This document shows, in pieces, positions 52,273 through 61,258 of a stretch of 64,000 nt of DNA (position 1 is the stretch's first letter; the number at the start of each line of letters is the position of its first letter). The notes under the pieces were generated by a model that was not told where the DNA came from, did not search any database, and saw only the letters and a list, made by a program, of their open reading frames with translations. The stretch comes from JABFSA01 sp963827515 (lineage in GTDB: Bacteria; Acidobacteriota; Vicinamibacteria; Vicinamibacterales; UBA2999). The translations under genes were made by a program, and so were the position numbers. The stretch spans positions 186,001 through 250,000 of the forward strand of contig CAWHBF010000025.1 of NCBI GenBank assembly GCA_963827515.1, in the 5' to 3' direction.

Positions 52273-53076
52273 ATGAAGATCGCCGTCTGCCTCAAACAGG
52301 TGCCCTCGCGCGAGTGGCACCCGCGCCTCAGGGACGATCGCACCTGGATTCGCGAACAGGACGTCAGCTACGAAATGAACGAACCCGACGCCTATGCGCT
52401 CGAGGAGGCCCTGCGCCTTCGCGAGAAGCACGGGGGAGAGGTCGTGGTCTGTTCGGCCGGGCCGTCCCGCGTGCAGCAGATGCTGCGGGAGGCGCTCGCC
52501 CGCGGCGCCGATCGGGCGCTCCACGTCGAGGATGACTCGCTCGCGTCAGCCGACGCGTTCGTGAGCGCCGGCGCTCTGGCGGCGGCGATGGCAGGCGAGG
52601 CATTCGACCTGGTGCTCACCGGGCTCCAGTCCGATGATCAGGGACAAGGCCAGACCGGGGTGGTCCTTGCTGAGCGGCTTGGTATTCCGCACTCGACGAT
52701 CATCATCGAGATTCAGGTGCAGGTAGGGGACGGCCCGGCAGGTGCTGCTGCAGAAGGCTCCACGCCGACCGGCGTCCGCGTGAAGCGGGAGCTCGAGGGG
52801 GGATGGTTCCAGTGGGTGGCGATGTCGCTGCCCGCGCTCCTGACGATCCAGAGCGGCATCAACCAGCTCAGGTATGCCACCCTGAAGGGGATCATGGCCG
52901 CCAAGAAGAAGGAGATCCGGAAGGTGACCCTGCCACAAGGCCTGGTCGCCTCACAGCAGATCGTCGGCCTCGCGTTGCCGACGCGATCCAAACAGACACA
53001 GATGCTGACGGGTTCACCGGCCGAGGTCGCCAGAGAACTCGTTCGACGACTCCGCGACGAGGCCAGAGCCCTGTGA
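52273..53076 (+). CDS. etfB: Electron transfer flavoprotein subunit beta
   Basis: The 267-residue product has the N-terminal KIAVCLKQVPSRE, NEPDAYALEEALRLREKHGGEVVVCSAG and LVLTGLQSDDQGQGQTGVVLAERLG, and the subunit signature LLTIQSGINQLRYATLKGIMAAKKKEI. An Ala/Gly-rich insert (DGPAGAAAEGSTP) lies before the signature. It binds AMP and forms the heterodimer with EtfA that carries electrons from acyl-CoA dehydrogenases. It overlaps etfA by GTGA. Confidence 0.95.
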   Translation: MKIAVCLKQVPSREWHPRLRDDRTWIREQDVSYEMNEPDAYALEEALRLREKHGGEVVVCSAGPSRVQQMLREALARGADRALHVEDDSLASADAFVSAGALAAAMAGEAFDLVLTGLQSDDQGQGQTGVVLAERLGIPHSTIIIEIQVQVGDGPAGAAAEGSTPTGVRVKRELEGGWFQWVAMSLPALLTIQSGINQLRYATLKGIMAAKKKEIRKVTLPQGLVASQQIVGLALPTRSKQTQMLTGSPAEVARELVRRLRDEARAL

Positions 53077-54026
53077 TCCTTGTCGTCGTCGAGCATCGGG
53101 ATGGCGTGCTGAACCGCGCGAGCTGGGAAGCGGTCGCCGCCGCGCAGCAGCTCGCTGGGGCGGATCCACTCATAATCGTGCAGCTTGGGTCGGCCGAGGC
53201 CGCCTCCGCGGACCTGGCGACCGCCGGTGTAGGGGAGGTTGTCGTGGTGGCCGATCCGGCCCTCGAGTCGTACACACCGGATGGCTATCTCGCGGCGCTG
53301 GTCCAGGTGATCGGTGCGAGACAGCCCCGAATGGTCGTGCTCGCCCATACGTATCAGGCGCGCGATTTCGTCCCGGCACTGGCCGCGCGCCTCAACTGGC
53401 CGCTCGTCACCGATGTGGTGGGCGTTACACCCGGCGCGACGTTCTTACGCCAGATGTTCCAGGGGAAGTTGGTCGCCGAGGTCCGGCCCACGGGCGATGG
53501 GCCGTACCTCGTCACCATGCAGATTGGCGCCTTTCGAGCGGATCAGGTCCGACGCGGGACGACCCCCTCCCCGCTCGTGCGTTTGCCGGTGGCGATCGAC
53601 GCCTCTGCGGTCCGTCAAGCTCCGGAGGCGCCGTTCCGAGAGGCCAAACAGGCGGTGGATTTGGGACAGGCAGCGAGAATTGTGGCCGTGGGTCGTGGTA
53701 TCAAGTCGCTCGACCGGCTGCCCGTGGCCCAGTCGCTGGCCGACGGACTGAATGCCGAGCTGGCCGCCTCGCGCCCCATCTGCGACAACGGGTGGCTCCC
53801 CATGGAGCGGCAGGTCGGGAGCTCGGGTCAAACGGTGGCGCCGAAACTGTACGTGGCGCTCGGTATCTCAGGCGCCATCCAGCATCTCGTCGGCATGAAG
53901 GGCTCTCGGACGATCGTGGCGATCAACAAGGATGGGGACGCGCCGATTTTCGAGGTCGCCGACTACGGCATCGTGGGCGATCTCTTCGAGATCGTGCCGG
54001 CCATCGTTGAGGAACTCAAGAAGTAA
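53073..54026 (+). CDS. etfA: Electron transfer flavoprotein subunit alpha
   Basis: The product has 317 residues from the GTG at 53073. The N-domain (VILVVVEHRDGVLNRASWEAVAAAQQLAG) and the FAD-binding C-domain are both intact: ARIVAVGRGIKSL, ASRPICDNGWLPMERQVGSSGQTVAPKLYVALGISGAIQHLVGMKGSRTIVAINKDGDAPIFEVADYGIVGDLFEIVPAI. It is full length and translationally coupled to etfB. Confidence 0.95.
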   Translation: MILVVVEHRDGVLNRASWEAVAAAQQLAGADPLIIVQLGSAEAASADLATAGVGEVVVVADPALESYTPDGYLAALVQVIGARQPRMVVLAHTYQARDFVPALAARLNWPLVTDVVGVTPGATFLRQMFQGKLVAEVRPTGDGPYLVTMQIGAFRADQVRRGTTPSPLVRLPVAIDASAVRQAPEAPFREAKQAVDLGQAARIVAVGRGIKSLDRLPVAQSLADGLNAELAASRPICDNGWLPMERQVGSSGQTVAPKLYVALGISGAIQHLVGMKGSRTIVAINKDGDAPIFEVADYGIVGDLFEIVPAIVEELKK

Positions 54027-54031
54027 CGAAC

Positions 54032-54111
54032 GGAACCACGAAGGCCACGAAGCACACGAATACAATAGGGCGTTCGTGGCCTTCGTGATTGTCGTGATCT
54101 TCGTGGTCGAT
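54032..54111 (+). repeat. Family B hairpin with a 15-bp perfect inverted repeat
   Basis: CACGAAGGCCACGAA (54037-54051) and TTCGTGGCCTTCGTG (54073-54087) pair perfectly. Further partial 9-mers extend the right arm. Located between etfA and etf-QO. Confidence 0.8.
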
Positions 54112-54115
54112 CGAG

Positions 54116-55765
54116 ATGCAACGTGAGAACCTCGACGTCGACGTGCTGATCGTCGGCGGTGGGCCGGCTGGGTTGTCTGCAGCGATTCGTCTCGTGCAGT
54201 TGCAGCAGCAGGCGAGCACACGCCTGTCGATCGCAGTCCTTGAGAAGGCGCGCGAGGCTGGCGCGCACGCGCTGTCAGGGGCCGTGCTCGACCCCTCAGC
54301 TCTTCGCGAGCTGATTCCAGATTTTCGTGAGAAGGGTGCGCCGCTTGCCGCCGAGGTCAATCACGATACGGTCTACTTCCTGACCGCTTCGTCGCATCTG
54401 CCATTCCCCATCGTCCCCCCTCCGCTTCGCAATCACGGCAACTACATCGTCTCGTTGAATACCTTCGTGCGATGGCTGGCGGATCAGGTCGACAGCCGAG
54501 ACGTTGATGTCTTTGCCGGCTTTCCCGGTCAGGAGGTTCTCACGGAGGGGGACCGCGTGGTCGGCGTGCGCACGGGAGATCGTGGTCTGGGAAGGGATGG
54601 TGAGCGCAAGCCGTCGTTCGAGCCCGGCGTCGACATCCGCGCCAAGGTGACGATCTTCTGCGACGGGGTCCGTGGGAATCTCACCAAGGATCTGGTTCGT
54701 CGATTTGCGCTCGGACGTGGCCGGCAGCCCGAGCAGTTCGCCATCGGACTCAAGGAGTTGTGGGAAGTACCACGCGACCGTCTTGCTCCAGGCAGCGTGA
54801 TTCACAGCATGGGGTACCCGCTGCGCCAAGAGGAGTTCGGCGGGGGGTTCATCTACGGTTTGCCGGATGGACAGGTCTCCATCGGTTTCGTTGTAGGTCT
54901 GGACTACAAGGACCCGCTGTTCGACCCGCAGATGGCTTTCAATCGGTTCAAGCAGCATCCCCTACTCTTGAAGTTGCTCGCTGGTGGTCAACTCGTGGGG
55001 TACGGCGCCAAGGCGCTGCCCGAAGGCGGGTGGAACTCGATCCCGCAGCCGTACACGAACGGCGCACTGATCGCGGGCGACGCGGGCGGGTTCCTCAACT
55101 CCATGCGGCTGAAGGGCATACACCTCGCCATGCGGACCGGGATGCTCGCGGCGGAGTCTGCGTTCGAGGCGATCCAGGCGAACGATACATCGGCACAAGG
55201 GCTCGCCCGCTACCAGGAGAAGATCGACCGAAGTCCCGTGAAGGCCGAACTCTACCCGGTTCGCAACGTGCACCAAGCCTTCGGCCACGGCCTGCTTGCC
55301 GGCCTTGCGTTCGCCGGATTCTCATTGCTGACGAAGGGTTGGTGGGCGAACGAGGTCCGCGGCCACGCAGGGCACCGGCGACTGCAGACGCTGCGCGACT
55401 ACTATCGCGCGCAGCCCGAGTCGCTCGCCGCCAGCAATGCCACACCGGCCGATCGGCGGCAGACGTTCGACAAAGTGACCAACGTCCACTACTCCGGCGT
55501 CGCGCATGATGAGGATCAACCGGTCCATCTCCTGGTGCATACCGAGGTCTGCAGCTCGATCTGTGGAACCGAATACGGGCACCCGTGCACGCGGTTCTGT
55601 CCGGCGAACGTCTATGAGATCGTGCAGGAGACCGAGGGCCCGCGTTTACAGATCAACGCGTCGAACTGCGTGCACTGCAAGACGTGCGACATCATGGACC
55701 CGTACAGCGTGATCACCTGGGTGCCGCCCGAGGGTGGTGGGGGGCCTCAATACAATGGGATGTAA
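54116..55765 (+). CDS. Electron transfer flavoprotein-(mena)quinone oxidoreductase
   Basis: The 549-residue product has an N-terminal FAD motif VLIVGGGPAGLSAAIRLV, the central KELWEVP...GSVIHSMGYPL segment, GGWNSIPQPYTNGALIAGDAGGFLNSMRLKGIHLAMRTG and the C-terminal 4Fe-4S ferredoxin-like domain CGTEYGHPCTRFCPANVYEI...NCVHCKTCDIMDP. It is membrane-associated and passes electrons from EtfAB to the quinone pool. With the futalosine genes at 34-40 kb the acceptor is presumably menaquinone, which makes it an ETF-menaquinone oxidoreductase. Confidence 0.94.
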   Translation: MQRENLDVDVLIVGGGPAGLSAAIRLVQLQQQASTRLSIAVLEKAREAGAHALSGAVLDPSALRELIPDFREKGAPLAAEVNHDTVYFLTASSHLPFPIVPPPLRNHGNYIVSLNTFVRWLADQVDSRDVDVFAGFPGQEVLTEGDRVVGVRTGDRGLGRDGERKPSFEPGVDIRAKVTIFCDGVRGNLTKDLVRRFALGRGRQPEQFAIGLKELWEVPRDRLAPGSVIHSMGYPLRQEEFGGGFIYGLPDGQVSIGFVVGLDYKDPLFDPQMAFNRFKQHPLLLKLLAGGQLVGYGAKALPEGGWNSIPQPYTNGALIAGDAGGFLNSMRLKGIHLAMRTGMLAAESAFEAIQANDTSAQGLARYQEKIDRSPVKAELYPVRNVHQAFGHGLLAGLAFAGFSLLTKGWWANEVRGHAGHRRLQTLRDYYRAQPESLAASNATPADRRQTFDKVTNVHYSGVAHDEDQPVHLLVHTEVCSSICGTEYGHPCTRFCPANVYEIVQETEGPRLQINASNCVHCKTCDIMDPYSVITWVPPEGGGGPQYNGM

Positions 55766-55826
55766 CCACGAAGATCGCCTGGTCTTCGTGACCTTCGGGA
55801 TCTTCGTGATCTTCGTGCTGTTCGGG
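55763..55826 (+). repeat. Family B degenerate 9-mer repeats
   Basis: AACCACGAAGATC is followed by several CTTCGTGATCTTCGTG words. The right arm is longer than the left, so this may be a partly deleted hairpin. Confidence 0.65.
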
Positions 55827-55830
55827 GTTC

Positions 55831-56505
55831 ATGTCTGACGACTGGCGGCGTTCGCCGTTGAAGAGGCTGCAGGTCTCGGCGATTGCCGCAGTCGGCTACC
55901 CGTTGATCAACATGCTCGGCCGGACGCTTCGCTGGCGCGTCGACGGTTTGCAACATTTCGAAGACGTCCTTGCCGCAGGTCGTCATCCCGTCATGGCGTT
56001 CTGGCACGGCCGTATCCTGCCCGCCACCTTCTACTTCCGGCGTCGCGGCATCGTCGTCATGACGAGCGAGAACTTCGACGGTGAGTGGATCGCACGGATC
56101 ATTGAGCGATTCGGTTACGGCACGGCGCGCGGTTCCACGTCACGCGGGGCGCGCCGAGCGCTGCTTCAGCTCGTTCGTGACGTGCAGCAGGGCAGGACGG
56201 CCGGTTTCGCGATCGACGGTCCGCGTGGGCCGGCGCGCGTGGCGCAGCCAGGGGCAGTCTGGCTTGCTGGGACGGCGGGTCAGCCGCTCCTGCCGTTTCA
56301 CCTCGAGGCGTCGCGCTCGTGGGAACTGCGAAGCTGGGACCGTACGCAGATACCGAAGCCGTTCAGCACCGTTGCCTTGGTCGTCGGCGAGCCGCTGCCG
56401 GTCGCATCCGGCTTGTCGGATGACGAACTGGAAGCGGTACGGGTAGATCTCGAAGCACGGCTACGCGCGCTGGAGGCGAGAGCCCGGGAACTCGTCGCGC
56501 ACTAA
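55831..56505 (+). CDS. Lysophospholipid acyltransferase-like protein (DUF374)
   Basis: The 224-residue product has an N-terminal amphipathic region followed by VMAFWHGRIL (the HxxxxD-like catalytic segment in this family), GIVVMTSENFDGEWIARIIERFGYGTARGSTSRGARRAL and AIDGPRGPARVAQPGAVWLAGTAGQPLLPFH. These match the DUF374 family, related to lipid A and lysophospholipid acyltransferases. The substrate is unproven; nearby lipid A genes make an acyl-transfer role plausible. Membrane-associated. Confidence 0.86.
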   Translation: MSDDWRRSPLKRLQVSAIAAVGYPLINMLGRTLRWRVDGLQHFEDVLAAGRHPVMAFWHGRILPATFYFRRRGIVVMTSENFDGEWIARIIERFGYGTARGSTSRGARRALLQLVRDVQQGRTAGFAIDGPRGPARVAQPGAVWLAGTAGQPLLPFHLEASRSWELRSWDRTQIPKPFSTVALVVGEPLPVASGLSDDELEAVRVDLEARLRALEARARELVAH

Positions 56506-56549
56506 GCGGGCCGCCGACCGCGCGCGCCGGGTGACGCTCAAGAGGTCGG

Positions 56550-56597
56550 GGCCCGAACGTCTCGAACGAGCTGAACGGCCCGAACGGCCCGAACGAT
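56550..56597 (+). repeat. Low-complexity repeat of GGCCCGAACG units
   Basis: Four to five degenerate 10-mers (GGCCCGAACG, GAACGAGCTG, AACGGCCCGA) fill the gap between convergent genes. Confidence 0.6.
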
Positions 56598-56849
56598 CTA
56601 AGGGAGCTCCGCCCCGGTGGCGGTGTGGTAGTGGCCGTGTTCGGCCGACCATACCTGCGTCACCCCGGAGCCGCGCTCGCTGGTGAACGAGGTGATGCCC
56701 GCAGCGATGGCGGCGAGCACCGCACCGCCCACGGCGATGAGCATGAACGTGCTGCGCGGACCACCCGCTCGGTCCTTGCCCTCACAGCATTTCTTGTATT
56801 TCTGTCCACTGCCGCACCGGCACGGATCGTTTCGACCCAACTTGGCCAT
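56598..56849 (-). CDS. SEC-C zinc-motif protein with a membrane helix
   Basis: The 83-residue product has MAKLGRNDPCRCGSGQKYKKCC, a complete SEC-C zinc motif (CxCGSGxKYKKCC), then a charged linker and a hydrophobic helix (FMLIAVGGAVLAAIAAGITSF) and a short polar tail. SEC-C motifs bind zinc at the SecA C-terminus and also recur in small chaperone-like proteins. The addition of one transmembrane helix is unusual. It is divergent from the deacetylase with 73 bases between starts. Function unknown. Confidence 0.75.
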   Translation of the reverse strand: MAKLGRNDPCRCGSGQKYKKCCEGKDRAGGPRSTFMLIAVGGAVLAAIAAGITSFTSERGSGVTQVWSAEHGHYHTATGAELP

Positions 56850-56922
56850 GTTCAGTACCTCTGACTGCCGAGACTCTAGCCCAATTTTTCGCCAAAAGTC
56901 TATCGACTACAATCAGCGGCGC

Positions 56923-57951
56923 GTGTCACTTATTGTCGTTACTTCCGACCGTTTCGCCGATCATTTGCCTCCCCCAGGGCATCCGGAGCGCGTTGAACGC
57001 GCCGAGGTCATGCAGGTCGTGGCCTCCGAGTTCAGGCAACGGGGGGGCCGCGTCATCGAGCCCAGGCTGGCCACGGAGGATGAGCTCGCCGGTGTGCACG
57101 ACCGAGGCTACATTCGGTTGATTCGTGAGACAGCGGGTCGCGCCGTCGCACTCGACCAAGACACATTCACATCACCCGACAGCTACGAGATCGCCCTGCT
57201 GGCGGCCGGCGCCGTGCTCGTCGCGGTGGAACACGTGTTGGACGCCGGTCCCGGCACGCGCGCGTTCGCGATGCAGCGTCCTCCGGGGCATCACGCCGAG
57301 CGCAGCCGCGCGATGGGCTTCTGTCTCTTCAACAACGTCGCCGTCGGCGCCGCGATGGCCCGTGCGCGCGGTCTTTCAAGGGTGGCAGTCGTTGACACCG
57401 ACGTACACCATCCGAACGGGACGCAATGGAGCTTCTACGACGACCCGTCGGTGCTGGTCATCTCGTCTCATCAGTATCCGTACTACCCCGGTACCGGGTC
57501 GGCCGATCAAACCGGGTCGGGAGCTGGCGTCGGTTTCACCGTCAATTTTCCGCTCGAGGCTGGCGCGACCGATGCCGACTACGAGCGGGTCTACCAGTCG
57601 GTTGAGGACGTGCTCCTCCAGTTCCGACCGGAGTTGATCCTGCTGTCGATGGGCTTCGATGCGCATCGGGACGATCCATTGGGTGGGATGCGCCTCACGA
57701 CGGGACAGTTCATGCGGCTCGCGGCGCGGATCGCAGGGGTCGCAGACCGGTGCTGCGGCGGACGGCTCGTTGCTGCGGTGGAGGGTGGGTACGATCTCGA
57801 AGCTCTGGCCGCCTGCTTGCGCGGCGTGGTCGACGTGTTAGGTCGGCCGATTGCGCTCGACGATCTACCGGCGCCCACGGGCGACAGCCGACGGGGTGAG
57901 GCCGCGATTCGCGCCGCACGCGCGCATCTCGGCCAGTCCTGGACGATATAA
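56923..57951 (+). CDS. Histone deacetylase-like amidohydrolase
   Basis: The product has 342 residues from the GTG at 56923. It has HPERVERAEVM, MQRPPGHHAERSRAMGFCLFNNVAVGAA with the active-site His-His pair, VDTDVHHPNGTQWSFYDDPSVLVISSHQYPYYPGTG (zinc-binding Asp and His), SMGFDAHRDDPLGGM and AAVEGGYDLEALAACL. Bacterial members deacetylate acetylpolyamines or acetyl-lysines; the substrate here is open. The start is chosen because upstream codons overlap the divergent SEC-C gene. Confidence 0.9.
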   Translation: MSLIVVTSDRFADHLPPPGHPERVERAEVMQVVASEFRQRGGRVIEPRLATEDELAGVHDRGYIRLIRETAGRAVALDQDTFTSPDSYEIALLAAGAVLVAVEHVLDAGPGTRAFAMQRPPGHHAERSRAMGFCLFNNVAVGAAMARARGLSRVAVVDTDVHHPNGTQWSFYDDPSVLVISSHQYPYYPGTGSADQTGSGAGVGFTVNFPLEAGATDADYERVYQSVEDVLLQFRPELILLSMGFDAHRDDPLGGMRLTTGQFMRLAARIAGVADRCCGGRLVAAVEGGYDLEALAACLRGVVDVLGRPIALDDLPAPTGDSRRGEAAIRAARAHLGQSWTI

Positions 57952-57952
57952 T
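57947..57952 (+). promoter_or_regulatory. Possible -10 element upstream of leuS
   Basis: TATAAT overlaps the deacetylase stop codon, about 100 bases before leuS. No clear -35 is seen. Confidence 0.3.
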
Positions 57953-58049
57953 CGGACGACGCACGTGTGCGAAGGTGCGGCGTGCGAGGGCACGCTCTCG
58001 GCACCTGTACCGCGCACCGCTCGCACGCCACCACGTCTAGTGCACCTCT

Positions 58050-60611
58050 ATGGAATATCGCCCACAAGATCTGGATCGGAAGTGGCAGGAGCGCTGGGCG
58101 TCCTCCCGCGCGTTCGAGGTCACCGTCGACCAGTCGCGGCCGAAATTCTACTGCCTCGAGATGTTCGCCTATCCGTCCGGCCACGCGCATGTCGGCCACG
58201 TGCGCAACTACATCATTGGCGACGTGATGGCACGCACCAAGCGGATGCGCGGCTACAACGTGTTGCACCCGTTTGGCTGGGATGCCTTCGGTCTGCCGGC
58301 CGAGAATGCCGCCATCAAGGACGGGATTCACCCTGAGGTATCGACTCGCGACAACATCGCGCACATGAAAGGGCAGCTCCAGCGGCTGGGGATCAGCTAT
58401 GCCTGGGAGCGCGAGCTCGCCACATGTGATGCCGAGTACTACAAGTGGAACCAGTGGCTCTTCATTCGGATGTTCGAACGGGGCTTGGCCTATCGACGGC
58501 GTTCATCCGTCAACTGGTGCACCAGTTGTAACACCGTGCTGGCCAACGAGCAGGTGGTCGACGGCGGCTGCTGGCGCTGTGGCACTCCGGTGGAGATGCG
58601 CGATCTCGAACAATGGTTCTTCCGGATCACCGCATACGCCGACGAGCTTCTGGACGCCACGGCAGGTCTGACGGGCTGGCCCGACAAGGTTCTGACGATG
58701 CAGCGGAACTGGATCGGACGGTCCGAGGGGGCCCGTGTCAAGTTTGCTGTCGAGCCTGGAGCCCAGAGCCGAGAGCTCAACGCCCAGAGCATTGAAGTCT
58801 TCACCACCCGCATCGACACGATCTATGGTGCGACGTTCGTACTGCTGGCCCCCGAGCACACGCTCGTCAGCGTCCTTGCGGAGACGTCGCCGGATCCGGT
58901 GTCGTTCCGGCAACAGGTGCAGGCCTTCCGAGCTCAGGACCGCGCAGCACGGATGAGTGGAGCGATAGAGAAGCAGGGGTTCGACACGGGGGCTCGTGCG
59001 ACCAACCCATTTACGGGTGAGCTCGTGCCGGTCTGGGTGGCCAATTTCGTGCTGGGCGAGTACGGCACGGGCGCAGTGATGGGCGTGCCCGCGCACGACC
59101 AGCGCGATTTCGAGTTTGCGAGGAAGTTCGATCTGCCGATCAGAGTCGTCGTGACACCGGACGGCCGATCGGTGGACTCGTCGTCGATGACCGAAGCCGC
59201 CGAAGCGTACGGCACGCTTGTCGATGCCGGCGAGTATTCGGGTCTTCCGTCCGCCGAGGCGCAGATACGCATGATTGCCGCCGCCCGGGAGCGGGGCGTC
59301 GGCGAAGGCACCGTCCAGTTCCGTCTGAAGGATTGGGGTATTTCGCGCCAGCGATATTGGGGTACGCCGATTCCCATGATCCACTGTCCGAAGGACGGTG
59401 TCGTGCCCGTGCCGGACGAGGATCTGCCGGTTGTGTTGCCGCACGTCACGGAGTTCAGCGGGCGAGGCGATTCGCCGCTGGCGCAGGTGGCCGATTTCGT
59501 CAACGTCCGTTGCCCGAAGTGCGGCGGTCCGGCCAGGCGCGAGACCGACACGATGGACACCTTCGTGGACTCGTCGTGGTACTTCTACCGGTTTGCGGAC
59601 CCGCGGAATAACACGCAGCCGTTTGATCCTGGGGCGGTGAAGTATTGGCTGCCGGTTGATTTCTACAGCGGCGGCGTTGAACACGCGATTCTTCACCTCA
59701 TCTACTCGCGGTTCTTTGCGCGCGTCTTCCGTGATCTGGGTCTTGTGAGCGACGGGGAGCCCTTCGCGCAGCTCCTGACGCAGGGGATGGTCTTGAAGGA
59801 TGGGGCGGTCATGTCGAAGTCCAAAGGCAATGTGGTGGACCCCGACACCATGCTCCAGAAGTTCGGCGCCGACGCGCTGCGGTTGTATGTGATGTTCGTG
59901 GCGCCGCCGGAAAAGGAAGTGGAGTGGAACGACGCGGGTCTGGAGGGCAGCTACCGATTTCTGGCGCGAGTCTGGCGGCTGCTGGAACACTGGCGAGGGA
60001 CCATTGTGCATGGGACCGGTGATACTCCCGCTGCGTGGGGGTCGCTCGATGCCTCCGAGCGCGCCATGCGTCGCAAGACCCACGACACGATACGTCGCGT
60101 GACCGCTGATATCGAGGAGCGGCAGCAGCTGAATACCGCAGTGTCGGCCATGATGGAGTTGGTCAACGAGCTGTATGCGTTCAGCGAACGGACGGTGACC
60201 GGCGGACCGACCCGTCGATCCGAAGATGAAGAGGTCGGGGCAGTCCACGGAGAGCGACGCGAGGTCGTGGCCGTCGTCAGAGAGGCGCTCGAGGCGCTGG
60301 TTCGGCTGTTGTCGCCGTTTGCACCGCATACCGCGGAAGAGATGTGGCAGCGGCTGGGCTACACGGACACGCTGACGGCGGTCTCGTGGCCGACGTATGA
60401 TGCTGCCGTTGCTCGGGCCGAGGAGATCGTCGTGCCGGTGCAGGTCAACGGCAAGGTTCGCGGCCGGCTGACCGTGTCGGCAGATGTGTCGGAGCAGGAG
60501 ATGGAGCGGCTTGCGCTGTCCGATCCCGCTGTGAGCTCCTACATTGCCGGGAAGACCATCAGGAAAGTCGTCGTAGCCAAGGGGCGGCTGGTGTCGCTTG
60601 TGGTGCAGTAG
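58050..60611 (+). CDS. leuS: Leucine--tRNA ligase (class I)
   Basis: The 853-residue product has the HIGH-type motif FAYPSGHAHVGHVRNYIIGDV (about residues 34-54), Zn-type CxxC pairs (WCTSCNTVLANEQVVDGGCWRCGTPVE and RCPKCGG) and an editing CP1 insert with TRIDTIYGATFVLLAPEH and GTGAVMGVPAHDQRDFEFA. It also has EHAILHLIYSRFF and KMSKS (VMSKSKGNVVDPD), followed by an anticodon-binding domain and the C-terminal LeuRS tail. Full length. It is followed 5 bases later by lptE, the order seen in many Gram-negatives (leuS-lptE-holA). Confidence 0.96.
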   Translation: MEYRPQDLDRKWQERWASSRAFEVTVDQSRPKFYCLEMFAYPSGHAHVGHVRNYIIGDVMARTKRMRGYNVLHPFGWDAFGLPAENAAIKDGIHPEVSTRDNIAHMKGQLQRLGISYAWERELATCDAEYYKWNQWLFIRMFERGLAYRRRSSVNWCTSCNTVLANEQVVDGGCWRCGTPVEMRDLEQWFFRITAYADELLDATAGLTGWPDKVLTMQRNWIGRSEGARVKFAVEPGAQSRELNAQSIEVFTTRIDTIYGATFVLLAPEHTLVSVLAETSPDPVSFRQQVQAFRAQDRAARMSGAIEKQGFDTGARATNPFTGELVPVWVANFVLGEYGTGAVMGVPAHDQRDFEFARKFDLPIRVVVTPDGRSVDSSSMTEAAEAYGTLVDAGEYSGLPSAEAQIRMIAAARERGVGEGTVQFRLKDWGISRQRYWGTPIPMIHCPKDGVVPVPDEDLPVVLPHVTEFSGRGDSPLAQVADFVNVRCPKCGGPARRETDTMDTFVDSSWYFYRFADPRNNTQPFDPGAVKYWLPVDFYSGGVEHAILHLIYSRFFARVFRDLGLVSDGEPFAQLLTQGMVLKDGAVMSKSKGNVVDPDTMLQKFGADALRLYVMFVAPPEKEVEWNDAGLEGSYRFLARVWRLLEHWRGTIVHGTGDTPAAWGSLDASERAMRRKTHDTIRRVTADIEERQQLNTAVSAMMELVNELYAFSERTVTGGPTRRSEDEEVGAVHGERREVVAVVREALEALVRLLSPFAPHTAEEMWQRLGYTDTLTAVSWPTYDAAVARAEEIVVPVQVNGKVRGRLTVSADVSEQEMERLALSDPAVSSYIAGKTIRKVVVAKGRLVSLVVQ

Positions 60612-60616
60612 GACCC

Positions 60617-61150
60617 ATGAAGAGGATCAGCGCCGTCATCGTCTTACTGGCGTTGTCCACCTGCGGGTGCGGGTATGCCCTTGCGGGGCGGGGATCCTTC
60701 CTTCCCGACTACATCCGTACAGTCGGGATTCCGCAGTTGGTCAACAACAGCACGTTCTTCCAAGTTGAGCAAACGCTGACCGAGAAGATTCGGGCCGAGT
60801 TCATTGGCCGTGGTCGCTACACCGTGCTTCCCGCTCCCGAAGGCGCGGATGCCGTGGTCACCGGTGCGGTGACGTCGATTTCGGTTCAGCCCGTGGGCTT
60901 CAACGATCAGCAGCTGGCCTCGCGTTACCTGTTCATGCTGACGATGAGGGTGGAGTTTACCGACGCCCGCACGAAGCAGGTCCTCTGGTCTACGAACGCG
61001 CTGACGTTTCGAGAGGAATACGAACTGACGACTCGCAGCAACACCGCACTCGAAGGCGAAACCTTCCTGACTCAGGAGCGCAGCTCGTTCGACCGCATTG
61101 CCGACGATGTGGCCAGGACGGTCGTGACAGCGATCGTCGAGGCGTTCTAG
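60617..61150 (+). CDS. lptE: LPS-assembly lipoprotein LptE
   Basis: The 177-residue product has a lipoprotein signal (MKRISAVIVLLALSTCGCGYALAG) with lipidation at one of the Cys in LSTCGC. The LptE fold segments YIRTVGIPQLVNNSTFFQVEQTLTEKIRAEFIGRGRYTVLP, VVTGAVTSISVQPVG, LTMRVEFTDARTKQVLW and a C-terminal helix ending VVTAIVEAF are present. It plugs the LptD barrel. Its place between leuS and the later holA supports the call. Confidence 0.88.
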   Translation: MKRISAVIVLLALSTCGCGYALAGRGSFLPDYIRTVGIPQLVNNSTFFQVEQTLTEKIRAEFIGRGRYTVLPAPEGADAVVTGAVTSISVQPVGFNDQQLASRYLFMLTMRVEFTDARTKQVLWSTNALTFREEYELTTRSNTALEGETFLTQERSSFDRIADDVARTVVTAIVEAF

Positions 61151-61177
61151 GCGGCACACGAGAGCGATTTGCATTCG

Positions 61178-61237
61178 TCGTAGAGCGCACGCTTCAGCGT
61201 GCGCGTGTCCGCGGAGGCTAAAGCCTCCGCTCTACGT
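61178..61237. repeat. Branched hairpin repeat of the GGAGGCTAAAGCCTCC type
   Basis: GCGCACGC-TTCA-GCGTGCGC (61185-61204) and GCGGAGGC-TAAA-GCCTCCGC (61211-61230) are two perfect 8-bp hairpins. GTAGAGCG (61180-61187) and CGCTCTAC (61228-61235) form an enclosing stem, so a three-way junction is possible. It lies between convergent genes and could terminate both. Confidence 0.7.
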
Positions 61238-61258
61238 CGAATCGAAAAAGCAGTCCAG

